A stretch of DNA of 64,000 bases from Chloroflexota bacterium (lineage in GTDB: Bacteria; Chloroflexota; Anaerolineae; UBA4142), in NCBI GenBank assembly GCA_016215025.1, contig JACRMI010000191.1, forward strand, positions 124,001 to 188,000, written 5' to 3'. Positions 1 to 8,614 of this stretch are shown here, piece by piece (positions within the stretch are counted from its first letter, which is position 1; each line of letters opens with the position of its first letter). The notes under the pieces are model-generated. The model searched no databases. It had not been told where the DNA came from and was given only the letters and a program-made list of their open reading frames with translations. The position numbers and the translations under genes were made by a program.

Positions 1-1
1 A

Positions 2-676
2 CTCGGCGAAAAGCTGGGACGACCTGCGCGACACGTCACGTCGCCGCAAGGATTCACATCGCGCTATACCGACCGCGACACACTGGAAGTTTTCGTGATG
101 GCAGCGTGCGGCAAGGTCAACACGTTTCTCGTCGAAGGATTGCAAAAGCTGGGCGTGAACGCCATCGGCTTGAGCGGTGTCGATGGGCGATTGCTCGAAG
201 GAACACGCAAGGACGCGATTCGCATCGTCGAAAACGGCAAGCAGCGCATCTTGCGCGACGATTACACCGGCAAGGTCGAAAAGGTGAACGCAGACTTGTT
301 GCGCGTTCTGCTAGAACGCGGATATATTCCCGTCGTCGCACCGCTGGCGATTAGTTACCAAGGTGACGCGATCAACGTCGATGGCGACCGCGCGGCGGCG
401 ATGATTGCGGGTGCGCTCGGCGCAGAGCAACTGATTATCGTGTCGAATGTGCCTGGGTTGCTGCGCGCGTATCCCGACGAATCGACACTGATTGCGCACA
501 TCGACAAGAATCGCGTCGAGCAATCCATCGACTTTGCCGAAGGGCGCATGAAGAAAAAAGTTCTCGGTGCAAGCGAAGCGCTGGGACTGGGTGTCAAGCA
601 AGTTATCTTTACCGATGGTCGAGTCGAACTGCCGATTCATCGAGCGATTGAGGGCAAAGGGACAGTCATCGAATGA
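2..676 (+). CDS. lysZ: [LysW]-aminoadipate kinase, 5' end cut by window
   Basis: Amino-acid kinase (ArgB/LysZ family) that phosphorylates LysW-bound alpha-aminoadipate in the carrier-protein lysine pathway; a LysW-ornithine role is possible. The frame is open from the window edge, so the N-terminus with the first glycine-rich loop lies outside. Visible are 'RYTDRDTLEVF', the substrate segment 'NVDGDRAAAMIAGALGA' and the nucleotide-binding 'IIVSNVPGLL', all typical of LysZ. The stop overlaps the next start (ATGA), and lysJ and lysK follow in the same direction, which supports LysZ over plain ArgB. Assignment is firm; substrate choice between aminoadipate and glutamate is not decided by sequence alone. 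Confidence 0.9.
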   Translation, partial: LGEKLGRPARHVTSPQGFTSRYTDRDTLEVFVMAACGKVNTFLVEGLQKLGVNAIGLSGVDGRLLEGTRKDAIRIVENGKQRILRDDYTGKVEKVNADLLRVLLERGYIPVVAPLAISYQGDAINVDGDRAAAMIAGALGAEQLIIVSNVPGLLRAYPDESTLIAHIDKNRVEQSIDFAEGRMKKKVLGASEALGLGVKQVIFTDGRVELPIHRAIEGKGTVIE

Positions 677-1116
677 GGAGTACAAGTTTGTCGACAACCA
701 CTATCGTTCTGGCGATTGTCGCGATGGGCATCATCGCCCTCGCCGATGTGTCGATCAAACAATCCGCAGGTAAAATTAGTTCGAGTCTTGGAACTCTGGT
801 CTATGCGATTACGGCGGTTGGCATTCCGCTCGTTTGGACCTTATGGACACATTGGAATGGCGGTCTGCAAGTAACAAAAGAAGGTGTGTTTTGGTCGATG
901 GCGACAGGGGTGTGGTTTAGTATTTTTACTGGCTTGCTGTTTCTCGTCTTTTCGCAAGGCGTCAATCTGTCGATCGGTTCACCGGTGATTCGCATGGGCG
1001 GCATTGTGCTGGCAGCCACACTCGGCATTATCGTTTTTCGCGAAGGCATTAATTTGCAATACATCATCGGATTCTTGTTGGCAGCAGTTGGAATTTTTCT
1101 CGTCGTAACGCGCTAA
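673..1116 (+). CDS. Small EamA/DMT-type membrane transporter
   Basis: A 147-residue protein with about five hydrophobic segments, the size of a single EamA (drug/metabolite transporter) domain rather than the usual ten-helix duplicate, so it would probably work as a dimer. The C-terminal part, 'YIIGFLLAAVGIFLVV', resembles the last EamA helix. Its ATG overlaps the lysZ stop by four bases, so it is translationally coupled to lysine synthesis. Export of lysine or an intermediate is a plausible guess from position only. Fold assignment is fair, substrate unknown. Confidence 0.65.
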   Translation: MRSTSLSTTTIVLAIVAMGIIALADVSIKQSAGKISSSLGTLVYAITAVGIPLVWTLWTHWNGGLQVTKEGVFWSMATGVWFSIFTGLLFLVFSQGVNLSIGSPVIRMGGIVLAATLGIIVFREGINLQYIIGFLLAAVGIFLVVTR

Positions 1117-1118
1117 CG

Positions 1119-1194
1119 ATTTATGATTTCTGAATTATGATTTAAGCACACGGAACGAAAAGGAAATCCTAAATCATAAATCCCAAATTCTAAA
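1119..1194. repeat. AT-rich inverted repeat before lysJ
   Basis: The gap between the transporter and lysJ holds partly complementary AT-rich words, 'TTTATGATTT' and 'AAATCATAAA'. Similar words recur near 7880, 24640 and 46925. They look like dispersed intergenic repeats rather than a defined regulator. Confidence 0.4.
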
Positions 1195-1204
1195 TGAGGT
1201 AACG

Positions 1205-2362
1205 GTGTCCATTTCTGAGATTGAGTCCAAGTATACATCCGGCGTTTACGCCAAGCGACCGATTGCAATGGTGCGCGGAAAAGGTGCGCATCTTTGGGAC
1301 GAAGCAGGCAAGGAATACATCGATTGTGTAGGTGGGCAAGGCGCGGCGAATGTTGGTCACGCGAATCCCGTCGTCGCCGATGCGATTGCCGAACAAGCGC
1401 GTACGTTGATTTCGCTCACCGAAATTTTTTACAACGACAAACGCGCGGCGATGGAAGAAAAACTCGTCGCGATTTCGCCGAATCATGCCGACCGGGTTTT
1501 CCTCTGCAACTCGGGAGCCGAAGCGATTGAAGGATCGTTGAAGTTTGCACGCTATGCAACCGGGCGCACTGGCATCGTGGCGATGATGCGCAGCTTTCAC
1601 GGACGCACGATGGGTGCGTTAAGCACAACGTGGACGGCTAAATATCGCGAACCATTTCTGCCGCTCATTCCCGATGTTTCATTTATCCCATACGACAATC
1701 TCGATAAGGCGCGTGAGGCGATTACTGACAAGACGGCAGGCGTCATCGTCGAAGTCGTGCAAGGCGAAGGCGGCGTGCATCCTGGCTCGCGCGAATTTCT
1801 ACTGGGCTTGCAAGAACTCTGCCGCGAGCGCGGCGCAATGCTGATCGCCGATGAAGTGCAGACGGGCTTTGGCCGCACGGGCAAAATGTTTGCGTCGGAA
1901 CATTACGGACTGGAAGCCGATTTTGTCGCCGTCGCGAAATCGATTGCGGGTGGAATGCCGATGGGTGCGATTCTGCTTGGTAATCGTGTGAAAAAACTAG
2001 AGCCGATGATTCACGGCTCGACCTTTGGCGGAAATCCGCTGGCGTGCGCGGCTGGCATCGCGGCAATCGGTTACATCGAAAAAGAAAATCTCGTCGCACG
2101 TTCGGCAGAACTCGGCACATACATGAAGGGGCGACTCGAACGAATCGAATCACCCTTGATTCGCGAAGTGCGCGGGCTGGGGTTGATGATCGGCGTCGAG
2201 TTGAAGCAGAAAGTAACGCCGTATCTCGCGGCATTGATGGAGCGCGGTGTGCTTGCGCTGCCCGCTGGACTAAATGTCTTGCGCTTGCTCCCGCCGCTCG
2301 TGATCGAAAAATCGGATTTGGATATTGTCGCCGATCAGATCGAATACGTTCTGAACAATTAG
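1205..2362 (+). CDS. lysJ: [LysW]-aminoadipate semialdehyde transaminase
   Basis: Class III PLP-dependent aminotransferase that converts LysW-bound aminoadipate semialdehyde to LysW-lysine, using glutamate as donor. Family marks are 'YIDCVGGQGAANVGHANP' near the N-terminus (the LysJ version of the motif), the PLP-phosphate segment 'CNSGAEAIEG', 'ADEVQTGFGRTG', and the Schiff-base lysine in 'AVAKSIAGGMPMGA'. Length, 385 residues, is usual. The start is GTG, preceded by GAGG about five bases upstream. It lies in the lys run between lysZ/transporter and lysK. Confidence 0.92.
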   Translation: MSISEIESKYTSGVYAKRPIAMVRGKGAHLWDEAGKEYIDCVGGQGAANVGHANPVVADAIAEQARTLISLTEIFYNDKRAAMEEKLVAISPNHADRVFLCNSGAEAIEGSLKFARYATGRTGIVAMMRSFHGRTMGALSTTWTAKYREPFLPLIPDVSFIPYDNLDKAREAITDKTAGVIVEVVQGEGGVHPGSREFLLGLQELCRERGAMLIADEVQTGFGRTGKMFASEHYGLEADFVAVAKSIAGGMPMGAILLGNRVKKLEPMIHGSTFGGNPLACAAGIAAIGYIEKENLVARSAELGTYMKGRLERIESPLIREVRGLGLMIGVELKQKVTPYLAALMERGVLALPAGLNVLRLLPPLVIEKSDLDIVADQIEYVLNN

Positions 2363-2467
2363 ATGCCTACCGAAAGCGCAAGCACCGTCGTATTCAGTCG
2401 AGATTGCAAGCAAGTGCTTTTGGTCAAACGCAAAGATTGGCTCAATAAGTACATTTTGAAACGCTAA
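2363..2467 (+). pseudogene. NUDIX hydrolase N-terminal remnant
   Basis: Starting at the base after the lysJ stop is a 34-codon open frame reading MPTESASTVVF then 'DCKQVLLVKRKD' and ending 'WLNKYILKR'. This looks like the first strand of a NUDIX domain (a 'vLLvkR' strand) but stops well before any NUDIX box. I read it as the remnant of a gene once coupled to lysJ. It could also be a small unrelated peptide; the similarity rests on one short segment. Confidence 0.45.
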
Positions 2468-2523
2468 ACTCTGACACTGCGCCGAATGCCCAGTAATTCT
2501 TATTCCAATGGAGGAAAAGCATC

Positions 2524-2925
2524 ATGGATGATGCATTACTTACAGAGTACATCATTCAACAATTTGGCAAGCACGTCTCACGCGACAATCTCATCTACGA
2601 CATTTGTCAGCGCACGGGACGTGATTGGAACAGTGTCAATAATTTGGTCGCTGCGGTCGAGCAGACCCACGCGACCAAAATCGCCCGAAAGCAGACGCCG
2701 CTCTTGCTCATCATCGCCTTGGGTATTCTGATCGCCGGAATGTGGGCGGCGGGCGGCGCAATGGCTTACTATATCGATCTCATCCAAACCGGCAATTTCT
2801 CACTCGATCCGATGAGCTTGCGGCGCGATTATGTGATGCTCATTCGTTTCGGCACGGGTGTCGCAATGATCTTTGGCGCGCTCGTCGGCGCAATCGATCA
2901 AATTTGGAAAATGGTATCGCCGTGA
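2524..2925 (+). CDS. Hypothetical two-helix membrane protein
   Basis: 133 residues, family not recognised. The first 55 residues are soluble and charged ('YDICQRTGRDWNSVNNLVAAV', helix-rich). Two transmembrane helices follow at about 57-82 ('LLLIIALGILIAGMWAAGG') and 105-128. GGAGG stands about ten bases before the ATG. Its stop overlaps the lysK GTG start (GTGA), so it is coupled to lysK. No lysine-pathway role for such a protein is known to me. Confidence 0.7.
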   Translation: MDDALLTEYIIQQFGKHVSRDNLIYDICQRTGRDWNSVNNLVAAVEQTHATKIARKQTPLLLIIALGILIAGMWAAGGAMAYYIDLIQTGNFSLDPMSLRRDYVMLIRFGTGVAMIFGALVGAIDQIWKMVSP

Positions 2926-3956
2926 ATTCTATCGACCTTGTGCACGGTCTCGTCAAAATCTACAGCCCCTCGACGCAGGAACGCGCGGCGGCGGAATATT
3001 TCGTCGCTGAAATGAACGCCCTTGGCTTGCGCGCTTTTGTCGATGAAGCGGGCAACGCGGTAGGCATGCTTGGCGATGGTCCGCGCGAGATTGTGATGCT
3101 CGGTCACATCGATACATTCCACGGCTACATTGAACCGCGCATCGAAGACGGTCAACTGTACGGACGCGGCTCCGTCGACGCAAAAGGTTGCCTCGCCACA
3201 TTTGCAAGCGCAGTGGCGAAAGTTGGTAAACGCAATGACATTCGCTTCGTCGTGGTCGGTGCCGTCGAAGAAGAATGCGCCACGTCGAAAGGCGCGCGCT
3301 TTGCGGTGACGCAGTACCATCCAGAGTTTTGCATCATTGGAGAGCCAAGCGGCTGGGATCGAATCACGCTGGGCTACAAAGGACGCGTGCTGGTCGATTA
3401 CGAATTGACGAAATCGATGACGCATACGGCGAGTGCAACCAAAGCAGCGACGGAAGAAGCTGTCGATTTTTGGAACCAGGTCGTTGCGTACGCCGCCGAA
3501 TATAATCGCGATAAAAAGGGAATCACCGACAAGATCGATCCGTCGTTGCGTCACATCAATTCGAACGACGACGGTTTTATCGACAAGGTCGTGATGCGCA
3601 TTGGCGTGCGCGTGCCGATTGGTTTGACCGTCGCGCAAGTCGAAAAGCACATTGCCCCGTTTGCAAACGGCGCACACGTAACATTTTCGAGCGAAGAAGA
3701 ACCATTTCGCGCCGACAAGAACAATGCGCTCGTGCGCGCGTTTCTCAATTCGATTCGCGATGGCGGCGGCAAACCGGCGTTCACGTTGAAAACTGGGACA
3801 GCCGATATGAACATCGTCGGTCCCGCGTGGGGCTGTCCGATTGTCGCCTACGGTCCCGGCGATTCCGCGCTCGATCACACACCGAACGAGCATCTCGATT
3901 TAGCGGAATACGAACGCGCGATCAATGTGTTGGCTCGAGTTCTATTGACATTATGA
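2922..3956 (+). CDS. lysK: [LysW]-lysine hydrolase
   Basis: M20/ArgE-DapE family zinc peptidase that releases lysine (or ornithine) from the LysW C-terminal glutamate, the last step of the pathway. Metal and catalytic segments are 'MLGHIDTFHG', 'GRGSVDAKG' and the catalytic glutamates in 'GAVEEECATSKGA'. The chosen start is GTG at 2922, which gives 344 residues beginning 'NSIDLVHGLVKIYSPS' and overlaps the preceding stop. A longer open frame reaches back to 2742 but only reads out of frame through the upstream membrane gene. With lysZ and lysJ this makes three pathway genes in one run; LysW, LysX and LysY are not in the window. Confidence 0.9.
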   Translation: MNSIDLVHGLVKIYSPSTQERAAAEYFVAEMNALGLRAFVDEAGNAVGMLGDGPREIVMLGHIDTFHGYIEPRIEDGQLYGRGSVDAKGCLATFASAVAKVGKRNDIRFVVVGAVEEECATSKGARFAVTQYHPEFCIIGEPSGWDRITLGYKGRVLVDYELTKSMTHTASATKAATEEAVDFWNQVVAYAAEYNRDKKGITDKIDPSLRHINSNDDGFIDKVVMRIGVRVPIGLTVAQVEKHIAPFANGAHVTFSSEEEPFRADKNNALVRAFLNSIRDGGGKPAFTLKTGTADMNIVGPAWGCPIVAYGPGDSALDHTPNEHLDLAEYERAINVLARVLLTL

Positions 3957-4034
3957 AATGACCGCCGACAGCAGACGGCAGACCGAAGCGTCTACGGCGG
4001 TCAGCCGTCGTCGGTCGGTGGTCGCGGAGCAAAA

Positions 4035-4493
4035 ATGGAAAAGGTTGATTACAATTGCATCTTTTGTGCAATCGCGGCGAAACGTGCGCCGGCGGACATT
4101 ATCTATGAAAGTGAAGATGCGCTTGCATTTCTCGACATTAATCCGGTAACCCAGGGACACACGCTCGTCATTCCAAAGAAACATAGCCGCAATGTGTTCG
4201 ACATTGACGACGAAAGTGGCAAAGCGGTGATGCATGCTTCGCGTGTGGTCGGGCGGGCTTTGCGCGCCACCTTCAACGCCGATGGCTTGACGATTTTGCA
4301 GTCGAACGAGCGCGCGGGCGGGCAAGCTGTCTTTCACTATCATGCGCATCTCGCGCCGCGCTTTTTTAGCGATGGATTGATGTCACGCGATGGCAATGAT
4401 CGCCGAATGGATTGGCGCGCGCGAAAGAATTCGTCACGTGACGAATTGAAACAAATCGCGGAAAAAATCCGCGCCCATATTAAGGATGAATAA
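4035..4493 (+). CDS. HIT family hydrolase
   Basis: Histidine-triad nucleotide hydrolase of the HinT/Ap4A branch, acting on AMP-linked nucleotides. The 152-residue protein has a 'CIFCAI' N-terminus (partial zinc site), 'HTLVIPKKH' and the triad 'HYHAHLAPR' with histidines 101, 103 and 105. The C-terminal tail past residue 115 is charged. It follows lysK by 78 bases, a stretch containing short GACGGC/CGGTCG repeats, and is followed by a strong hairpin, so it probably ends the lys transcript. Confidence 0.88.
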   Translation: MEKVDYNCIFCAIAAKRAPADIIYESEDALAFLDINPVTQGHTLVIPKKHSRNVFDIDDESGKAVMHASRVVGRALRATFNADGLTILQSNERAGGQAVFHYHAHLAPRFFSDGLMSRDGNDRRMDWRARKNSSRDELKQIAEKIRAHIKDE

Positions 4494-4499
4494 GAGCCG

Positions 4500-4544
4500 A
4501 GACCCTAAAGGTTTTCTTGCGTTGACAAGAAACCTTTAGGGTCT
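4500..4544 (+). terminator. Hairpin after HIT gene (GGTTTTCTTG family)
   Basis: Arms AGACCCTAAAGGTTTTCTTG and its near-perfect complement (one bulged T) enclose a six-base loop. It lies seven bases after the HIT stop and before the next ATG at 4556. There is no clear T-run, so termination is likely but not certain. The same outer word, AGACCCTAAwGGTTT, flanks the repeat at 11096-11192. Confidence 0.65.
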
Positions 4545-4555
4545 GAGATTGAAAC

Positions 4556-5263
4556 ATGGACGCAGACGACATCGTACTCGTCGCATTGATGAATAACTCG
4601 CGCGACATGGAAATCGTCCGAGGAGAACATTGGTATCGCATTCCGGCGAAGCACGCGCCTGCGCATGTCTCGCAAGCGCGCTACGTCGCTTTTTATCTGA
4701 CGAAACCGTTTGGCGATTGCAAGTGGAGCATTCACGAATACGCACCCGTACGCGGACACGAGTTGGTCCGTCGGCGCGATCTATTTCCCGATCAAGCCGA
4801 TCATCCGCGCGCCGAGGAAGCGTATTACAAACTCGAACTGGGATCGTTGATCGAATTAAAGCGACCAATCACGAGTCGGAGCGGACGACGAATTCTGTAC
4901 CTCTGGACGACAGGCGATAAATTTTCCCGCGCTGTCGAGATCAACGATTTGTTGGGCCGCAGCGACGAAGACGATGCGCTGTGGGATGCACTGAAAGCAT
5001 CGAAGATTGACGCGGAACGACAAATCGTCGTGCGCGATAAACGAGCGCGGTATCGAGTCGATTTTTGGATTCAATGTACGCGCGGCAATCTCGCCGTCGT
5101 TCTTGGAGATGTGCCGCGCAAGATGCCAAAAGGCACATCGTGGCGCACCCTGCAATTTTCGACTAGGCAGCTCGAACAGAACCTCACCGATTGCGCGCAT
5201 CAAGTATCGAAAATGATCAAAGAATTGGGCGGAACAAAATACAACGCGGAGAAAAATCCATGA
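4556..5263 (+). CDS. Hypothetical protein, degenerate DUF559-like C-terminus
   Basis: 235 residues. The N-terminal 60 residues contain 'EIVRGEHWYRIPAKHAP', which I have not tied to a named family. The C-terminal third ('LWDALKASKIDAERQIVV', then 'YRVDFWIQC', then 'LAVVLGD') follows the pattern of DUF559/Vsr-like nuclease folds: LW..L, RQ, Y.VDF, then a strand where active members have VEVDG. Here the usual acidic residue in that strand is missing (VVLGD), so nuclease activity is doubtful. Its stop overlaps the sucD ATG. Confidence 0.6.
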   Translation: MDADDIVLVALMNNSRDMEIVRGEHWYRIPAKHAPAHVSQARYVAFYLTKPFGDCKWSIHEYAPVRGHELVRRRDLFPDQADHPRAEEAYYKLELGSLIELKRPITSRSGRRILYLWTTGDKFSRAVEINDLLGRSDEDDALWDALKASKIDAERQIVVRDKRARYRVDFWIQCTRGNLAVVLGDVPRKMPKGTSWRTLQFSTRQLEQNLTDCAHQVSKMIKELGGTKYNAEKNP

Positions 5264-6189
5264 GCATCCTCATCGACAAGAAAACCAAATTGGTCGTGCA
5301 AGGCATGACCGGACGCGAAGGTGAATTTCACACCAAGCAAATGATCGAATACGGCACGAACGTCGTCGCGGGCATGACGCCGGGGCGCGGCGGCGAAAAA
5401 GTTTTGGGCGTGCCAGTGTTCGACACCGTTGCAGAAGCGGTCGACAAAACTGGCGCGAACACCTCGATTATTTACGTTCCCGCGCGCGGCTGCGCCGATT
5501 CGATTCTGGAAGCGGCAAATGCGGGTATCAAACTGGTCGTTTGCATCACCGAAGGCGTGCCCGTGATCGATATGATGCGCGTCACGCGGCGACTTGCGGA
5601 AATGGGAACGCTGCTCGTCGGCCCCAACTGCCCTGGGTTGATTTCGCCGGGCAAATCCAAAGTCGGTATTATTCCAGGAAATATTTGTACGCCCGGTCCC
5701 GTCGGCATCGTCGCGCGCAGCGGCACGCTCACATACGAAGTAATTCACGCGCTGACGCAACGCAAGATCGGTCAATCGACATGCGCAGGCATCGGCGGCG
5801 ATCCGGTGCATGGTCTCGGTTTTATCGAAGTCCTGGAAATGTTTGAGAACGACCCACAGACCAAGGCGATCGCACTGATCGGCGAAATCGGCGGAACCGA
5901 CGAACAAAAGGCGGCGGATTACATCAAAAAGCACATGACCAAACCGGTCGTCGCTTTCGTCGCAGGACAAACTGCACCGCCCGGCAAGCGCATGGGGCAC
6001 GCCGGCGCCATCATCGAAGGTGGCACGGGAACGGCGGCGGAAAAGATCGAGGCGTTCAAAAAAGCCGGCGTGCCGGTCGCACGCTTTCCCGGCGAAGTCG
6101 CCGAATTGATCGCCCAGAAACTCGCCGCCACGAAAAAACCTGCGGTGAAAAAGAGCAAGACGACCCTAAAGAAAAAAACACGCAAGTGA
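5260..6189 (+). CDS. sucD: Succinyl-CoA synthetase alpha subunit
   Basis: Alpha subunit of the TCA-cycle enzyme that converts succinyl-CoA to succinate with ATP/GTP formation. It begins 'MSILIDKKTKLVVQGMTGRE', carries 'VGPNCPGLISPGKSKVGIIP' and the phospho-histidine segment 'MGHAGAIIEGGTG' (His247). The ATG at 5260 overlaps the previous stop; an upstream in-frame extension to 5191 lies inside the preceding gene and is not used. The last 20 residues are lysine-rich (KKPAVKKSKTTLKKKTRK), an unusual tail. The beta subunit is not in the window. Confidence 0.93.
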   Translation: MSILIDKKTKLVVQGMTGREGEFHTKQMIEYGTNVVAGMTPGRGGEKVLGVPVFDTVAEAVDKTGANTSIIYVPARGCADSILEAANAGIKLVVCITEGVPVIDMMRVTRRLAEMGTLLVGPNCPGLISPGKSKVGIIPGNICTPGPVGIVARSGTLTYEVIHALTQRKIGQSTCAGIGGDPVHGLGFIEVLEMFENDPQTKAIALIGEIGGTDEQKAADYIKKHMTKPVVAFVAGQTAPPGKRMGHAGAIIEGGTGTAAEKIEAFKKAGVPVARFPGEVAELIAQKLAATKKPAVKKSKTTLKKKTRK

Positions 6190-6193
6190 TATA

Positions 6194-6248
6194 TAATGCG
6201 TGATGTGTGATGCCAGTGGCGTTTCACGCATCACGCATTACGTTTTAT
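6194..6248 (+). terminator. Hairpin after sucD
   Basis: TAATGCGTGATG (6194-6205) pairs with CATCACGCATTA (6229-6240), followed by CGTTTTATT. It lies directly after the sucD stop and 16 bases before the next gene. Confidence 0.55.
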
Positions 6249-6255
6249 TCTGAGA

Positions 6256-6459
6256 ATGGCTAAACCAGCCGCACAGAAAAAAACAATCGTCGAACCCGAC
6301 CTAACACCCTATGCCGGTCGCTGGGTAGCAATTGTGCGCGGCGCGATCACGGGAGTCGGTGCTTCGGAGCAAGATGCGCGGCTGGCGTCCAAATATCAGA
6401 GACCCAAAGAAGAACCCAGCGTAGTCTTTGTGCCAGAAGAATTGTCCAAGCGCGAGTGA
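6256..6459 (+). CDS. DUF5678 domain protein
   Basis: 67-residue protein of the DUF5678 type. The core 'YAGRWVAIVRGAITGVG' followed by 'DARLASKYQRPKEEPSVVFV' matches the pattern of this small family (one short beta-rich unit). Function is not known. It is followed at 30 bases by the nucleotidyltransferase gene, in the same direction, so the two may share a transcript. Confidence 0.7.
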   Translation: MAKPAAQKKTIVEPDLTPYAGRWVAIVRGAITGVGASEQDARLASKYQRPKEEPSVVFVPEELSKRE

Positions 6460-6489
6460 GCTTCGTTCGCGTTTTGCGCGAGGTGCAAC

Positions 6490-7902
6490 ATGAATGTGCT
6501 AGAACAAGTCATCTCATTCATTGCCGAACAAAATGTCGACGCGTACTTTGTCGGCGGCATTGTACGTGACGAGTTGATGGAACGTCCGGTGAAACGCGAT
6601 ATCGATCTCGCGATTGACGGCGATGCCGTTGAACTCGCGCGCACCTTCGCCGATGCGCAGTGCGGCGCATTTTATCTGATGGACGAAGAACACAACGTCG
6701 CGCGCGTAATTCTCGCCGACACCTACATTGATTTTGCGCAAATGCGCGGCAGCTTGCGTGAAGACTTGGCAACGCGCGATTTCACGATCAACGCGATGGC
6801 GCGTCAGCTTGGCAGCCATGAACTTACCGATCCCTTCCACGGACAAAAGCATCTCGAAACCAAACAAGTTTGCACCGTCTCCGATGACGTTTTCAAAAAC
6901 GATCCGGTGCGATTGTTGCGCGCGGTACGATTTGCAGGCGAACTCAATTTCGTCATCGGCGCGCACACCGAAAAGTTGATGCAACGCGATGCGCACCTCC
7001 TTGCGTTTGCGTCGATGGAACGCGCGCGCGACGAACTCTACAAAATCCTTGCGCTCTCCGATCCACTTGCCGCTTTGCGACAGATGGACGACCTCGGCTT
7101 GTTGGCAGCGTTGATTCCTCAAGTCAACGCGCTCCAAGGTATTACGCAATCAGCGCCACACGTCTACGATGTGTTCGAGCATACGATGCGTGTCGTCGAT
7201 GAACTCGTCAAAATTCAAGCGCATGGCTATAATGAAGTTGCGAACGACGAGTTCCTGGTGGAGCTGCAAGCCCACATGGCGGAACTCGTCTCGGCGAATC
7301 GCGAACGCGGCGCGCTGCTTCGGCTGGCGGCACTCTTGCACGATATTGGCAAAGCCACCACGCGCTCCATCGATGACAAGGGAACCATTCACTTTTACGA
7401 ACACGAACCGCGCGGCGCAGAAATGAGCGAGGAAATTCTTCGCCGTCTGCGATTTAGCAACACCGAAATCGAAATTATGACGACCGTGATTACGCATCAC
7501 TTACGCCCCGCCCAACTAGCACGCGATGGTCAGATTACGAATCGCGCCGCCTATCGATTCTTTCGCGACACAGGCGATGCGGGCATCGATACGTGCATTC
7601 TGGCGCTTGCCGATGGGCGTGGCAAGACAGCCCCCAAGATCGATATTGAACGCGATGCGAAACAACGCGCAACCAATGCGATCTTACTCAATCGATACTT
7701 TACCGCAGGAGAAACCGTCATTGCGCCGCCGCCCGTGATCGATGGAAATGGCTTGATGGCAGAATTGAAACTAGCGCCGGGGAAACATATCGGCGAATTG
7801 CTTGAAGCCATTCGTGAAGCGCAAGCCGCCGGCGAAGTCAGATCGCGTCAAGACGCTGTCATGCACGCTAGAAAAATCATACATCACAAATCAGAAATCT
7901 GA
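6490..7902 (+). CDS. CCA/poly(A)-polymerase type nucleotidyltransferase with HD domain
   Basis: Class II nucleotidyltransferase of 470 residues. The catalytic head has 'YFVGGIVRD' and 'KRDIDLAIDG' (Asp37, Asp39), then 'RDFTINAMA' and the RNA-binding 'DPVRLLRAVRFAGEL'. A C-terminal HD domain has 'LAALLHDIGK' near residue 280 and 'ITHHLRP'. Such proteins add CCA to tRNA 3' ends, and the HD part gives phosphatase or phosphodiesterase activity. A-adding or related specialised roles cannot be separated from sequence alone. Confidence 0.88.
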   Translation: MNVLEQVISFIAEQNVDAYFVGGIVRDELMERPVKRDIDLAIDGDAVELARTFADAQCGAFYLMDEEHNVARVILADTYIDFAQMRGSLREDLATRDFTINAMARQLGSHELTDPFHGQKHLETKQVCTVSDDVFKNDPVRLLRAVRFAGELNFVIGAHTEKLMQRDAHLLAFASMERARDELYKILALSDPLAALRQMDDLGLLAALIPQVNALQGITQSAPHVYDVFEHTMRVVDELVKIQAHGYNEVANDEFLVELQAHMAELVSANRERGALLRLAALLHDIGKATTRSIDDKGTIHFYEHEPRGAEMSEEILRRLRFSNTEIEIMTTVITHHLRPAQLARDGQITNRAAYRFFRDTGDAGIDTCILALADGRGKTAPKIDIERDAKQRATNAILLNRYFTAGETVIAPPPVIDGNGLMAELKLAPGKHIGELLEAIREAQAAGEVRSRQDAVMHARKIIHHKSEI

Positions 7903-7905
7903 AAT

Positions 7906-8613
7906 ATGGAATTGCAGGTTGCCGTTGCCAAAGTTTCTAAATATGCTGTCCGCGAATCGGGCGACACACTCGAAATGATCGAGCGACCACACGGGGGTTT
8001 GTCATTTGTGCTGGTCGATGGAATGCATACGGGGCGCGGCGCAAAAGCCATTTCGAATCAAGTCGCGCGCAAAGTTATATCGCTGCTTGCGGAAGGTGTC
8101 CGCGACGGCGCGGCAGCACGAGCGGCACACGATTATCTTTACACTCAAAACGATGGCAAGGTCTCGGCAGAGTTGCACATTGTGTCCATTGACCTCGTCA
8201 GCAAGTCGATTGTCATCTCGCGCAACAGTCACTGCCCTGCGATCATCGGCGATGCGCATGGCATCCAACTCTTCGATCAACCTTCGACCGCGATTGGCGT
8301 GCATCGCCGGATGAAACCGGTCATTGCGGAATTGCCGCTTGAAAATCATGCGACCGTTGTGGTGTTTACGGATGGTGTGTTGGATGCGGGCGTGCGTTAC
8401 GGCGAACAATTCGATGTGATCGGCTTTGTCGAAAAGCAATTGCGTGCGCCGAATGTCTGCGCCCAAGACCTAGCCAACGCGATTCTCACGCGCGCGAATG
8501 AACTCGATCGCGGCAGACCCGGCGACGATACGAGCGTGCTGGTTGTGCGCGTCGTCCCACGCACCAACGAGAGTAGCGCGCGCCAGATGACCGTGCGGTT
8601 TCCAATAGAGTAA
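7906..8613 (+). CDS. SpoIIE/PP2C-type protein phosphatase
   Basis: 235-residue stand-alone PP2C-like (SpoIIE domain) phosphatase. Metal-binding patterns are 'FVLVDGMHTGRGAKA', 'VVVFTDGVLDA' and 'GRPGDDTSVLVVRV'. There is no sensor, GAF or membrane part, so it would depend on partner proteins, typically in partner-switching or serine-phosphate regulation. It starts three bases after the nucleotidyltransferase stop and is followed after one base by the P-loop gene, suggesting one operon. Confidence 0.82.
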   Translation: MELQVAVAKVSKYAVRESGDTLEMIERPHGGLSFVLVDGMHTGRGAKAISNQVARKVISLLAEGVRDGAAARAAHDYLYTQNDGKVSAELHIVSIDLVSKSIVISRNSHCPAIIGDAHGIQLFDQPSTAIGVHRRMKPVIAELPLENHATVVVFTDGVLDAGVRYGEQFDVIGFVEKQLRAPNVCAQDLANAILTRANELDRGRPGDDTSVLVVRVVPRTNESSARQMTVRFPIE

Positions 8614-8614
8614 A

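Noticed and set aside
2742..2921. Upstream extension of lysK
   Set aside because: Overlaps the membrane protein out of frame; the GTG at 2922 gives the usual LysK start.
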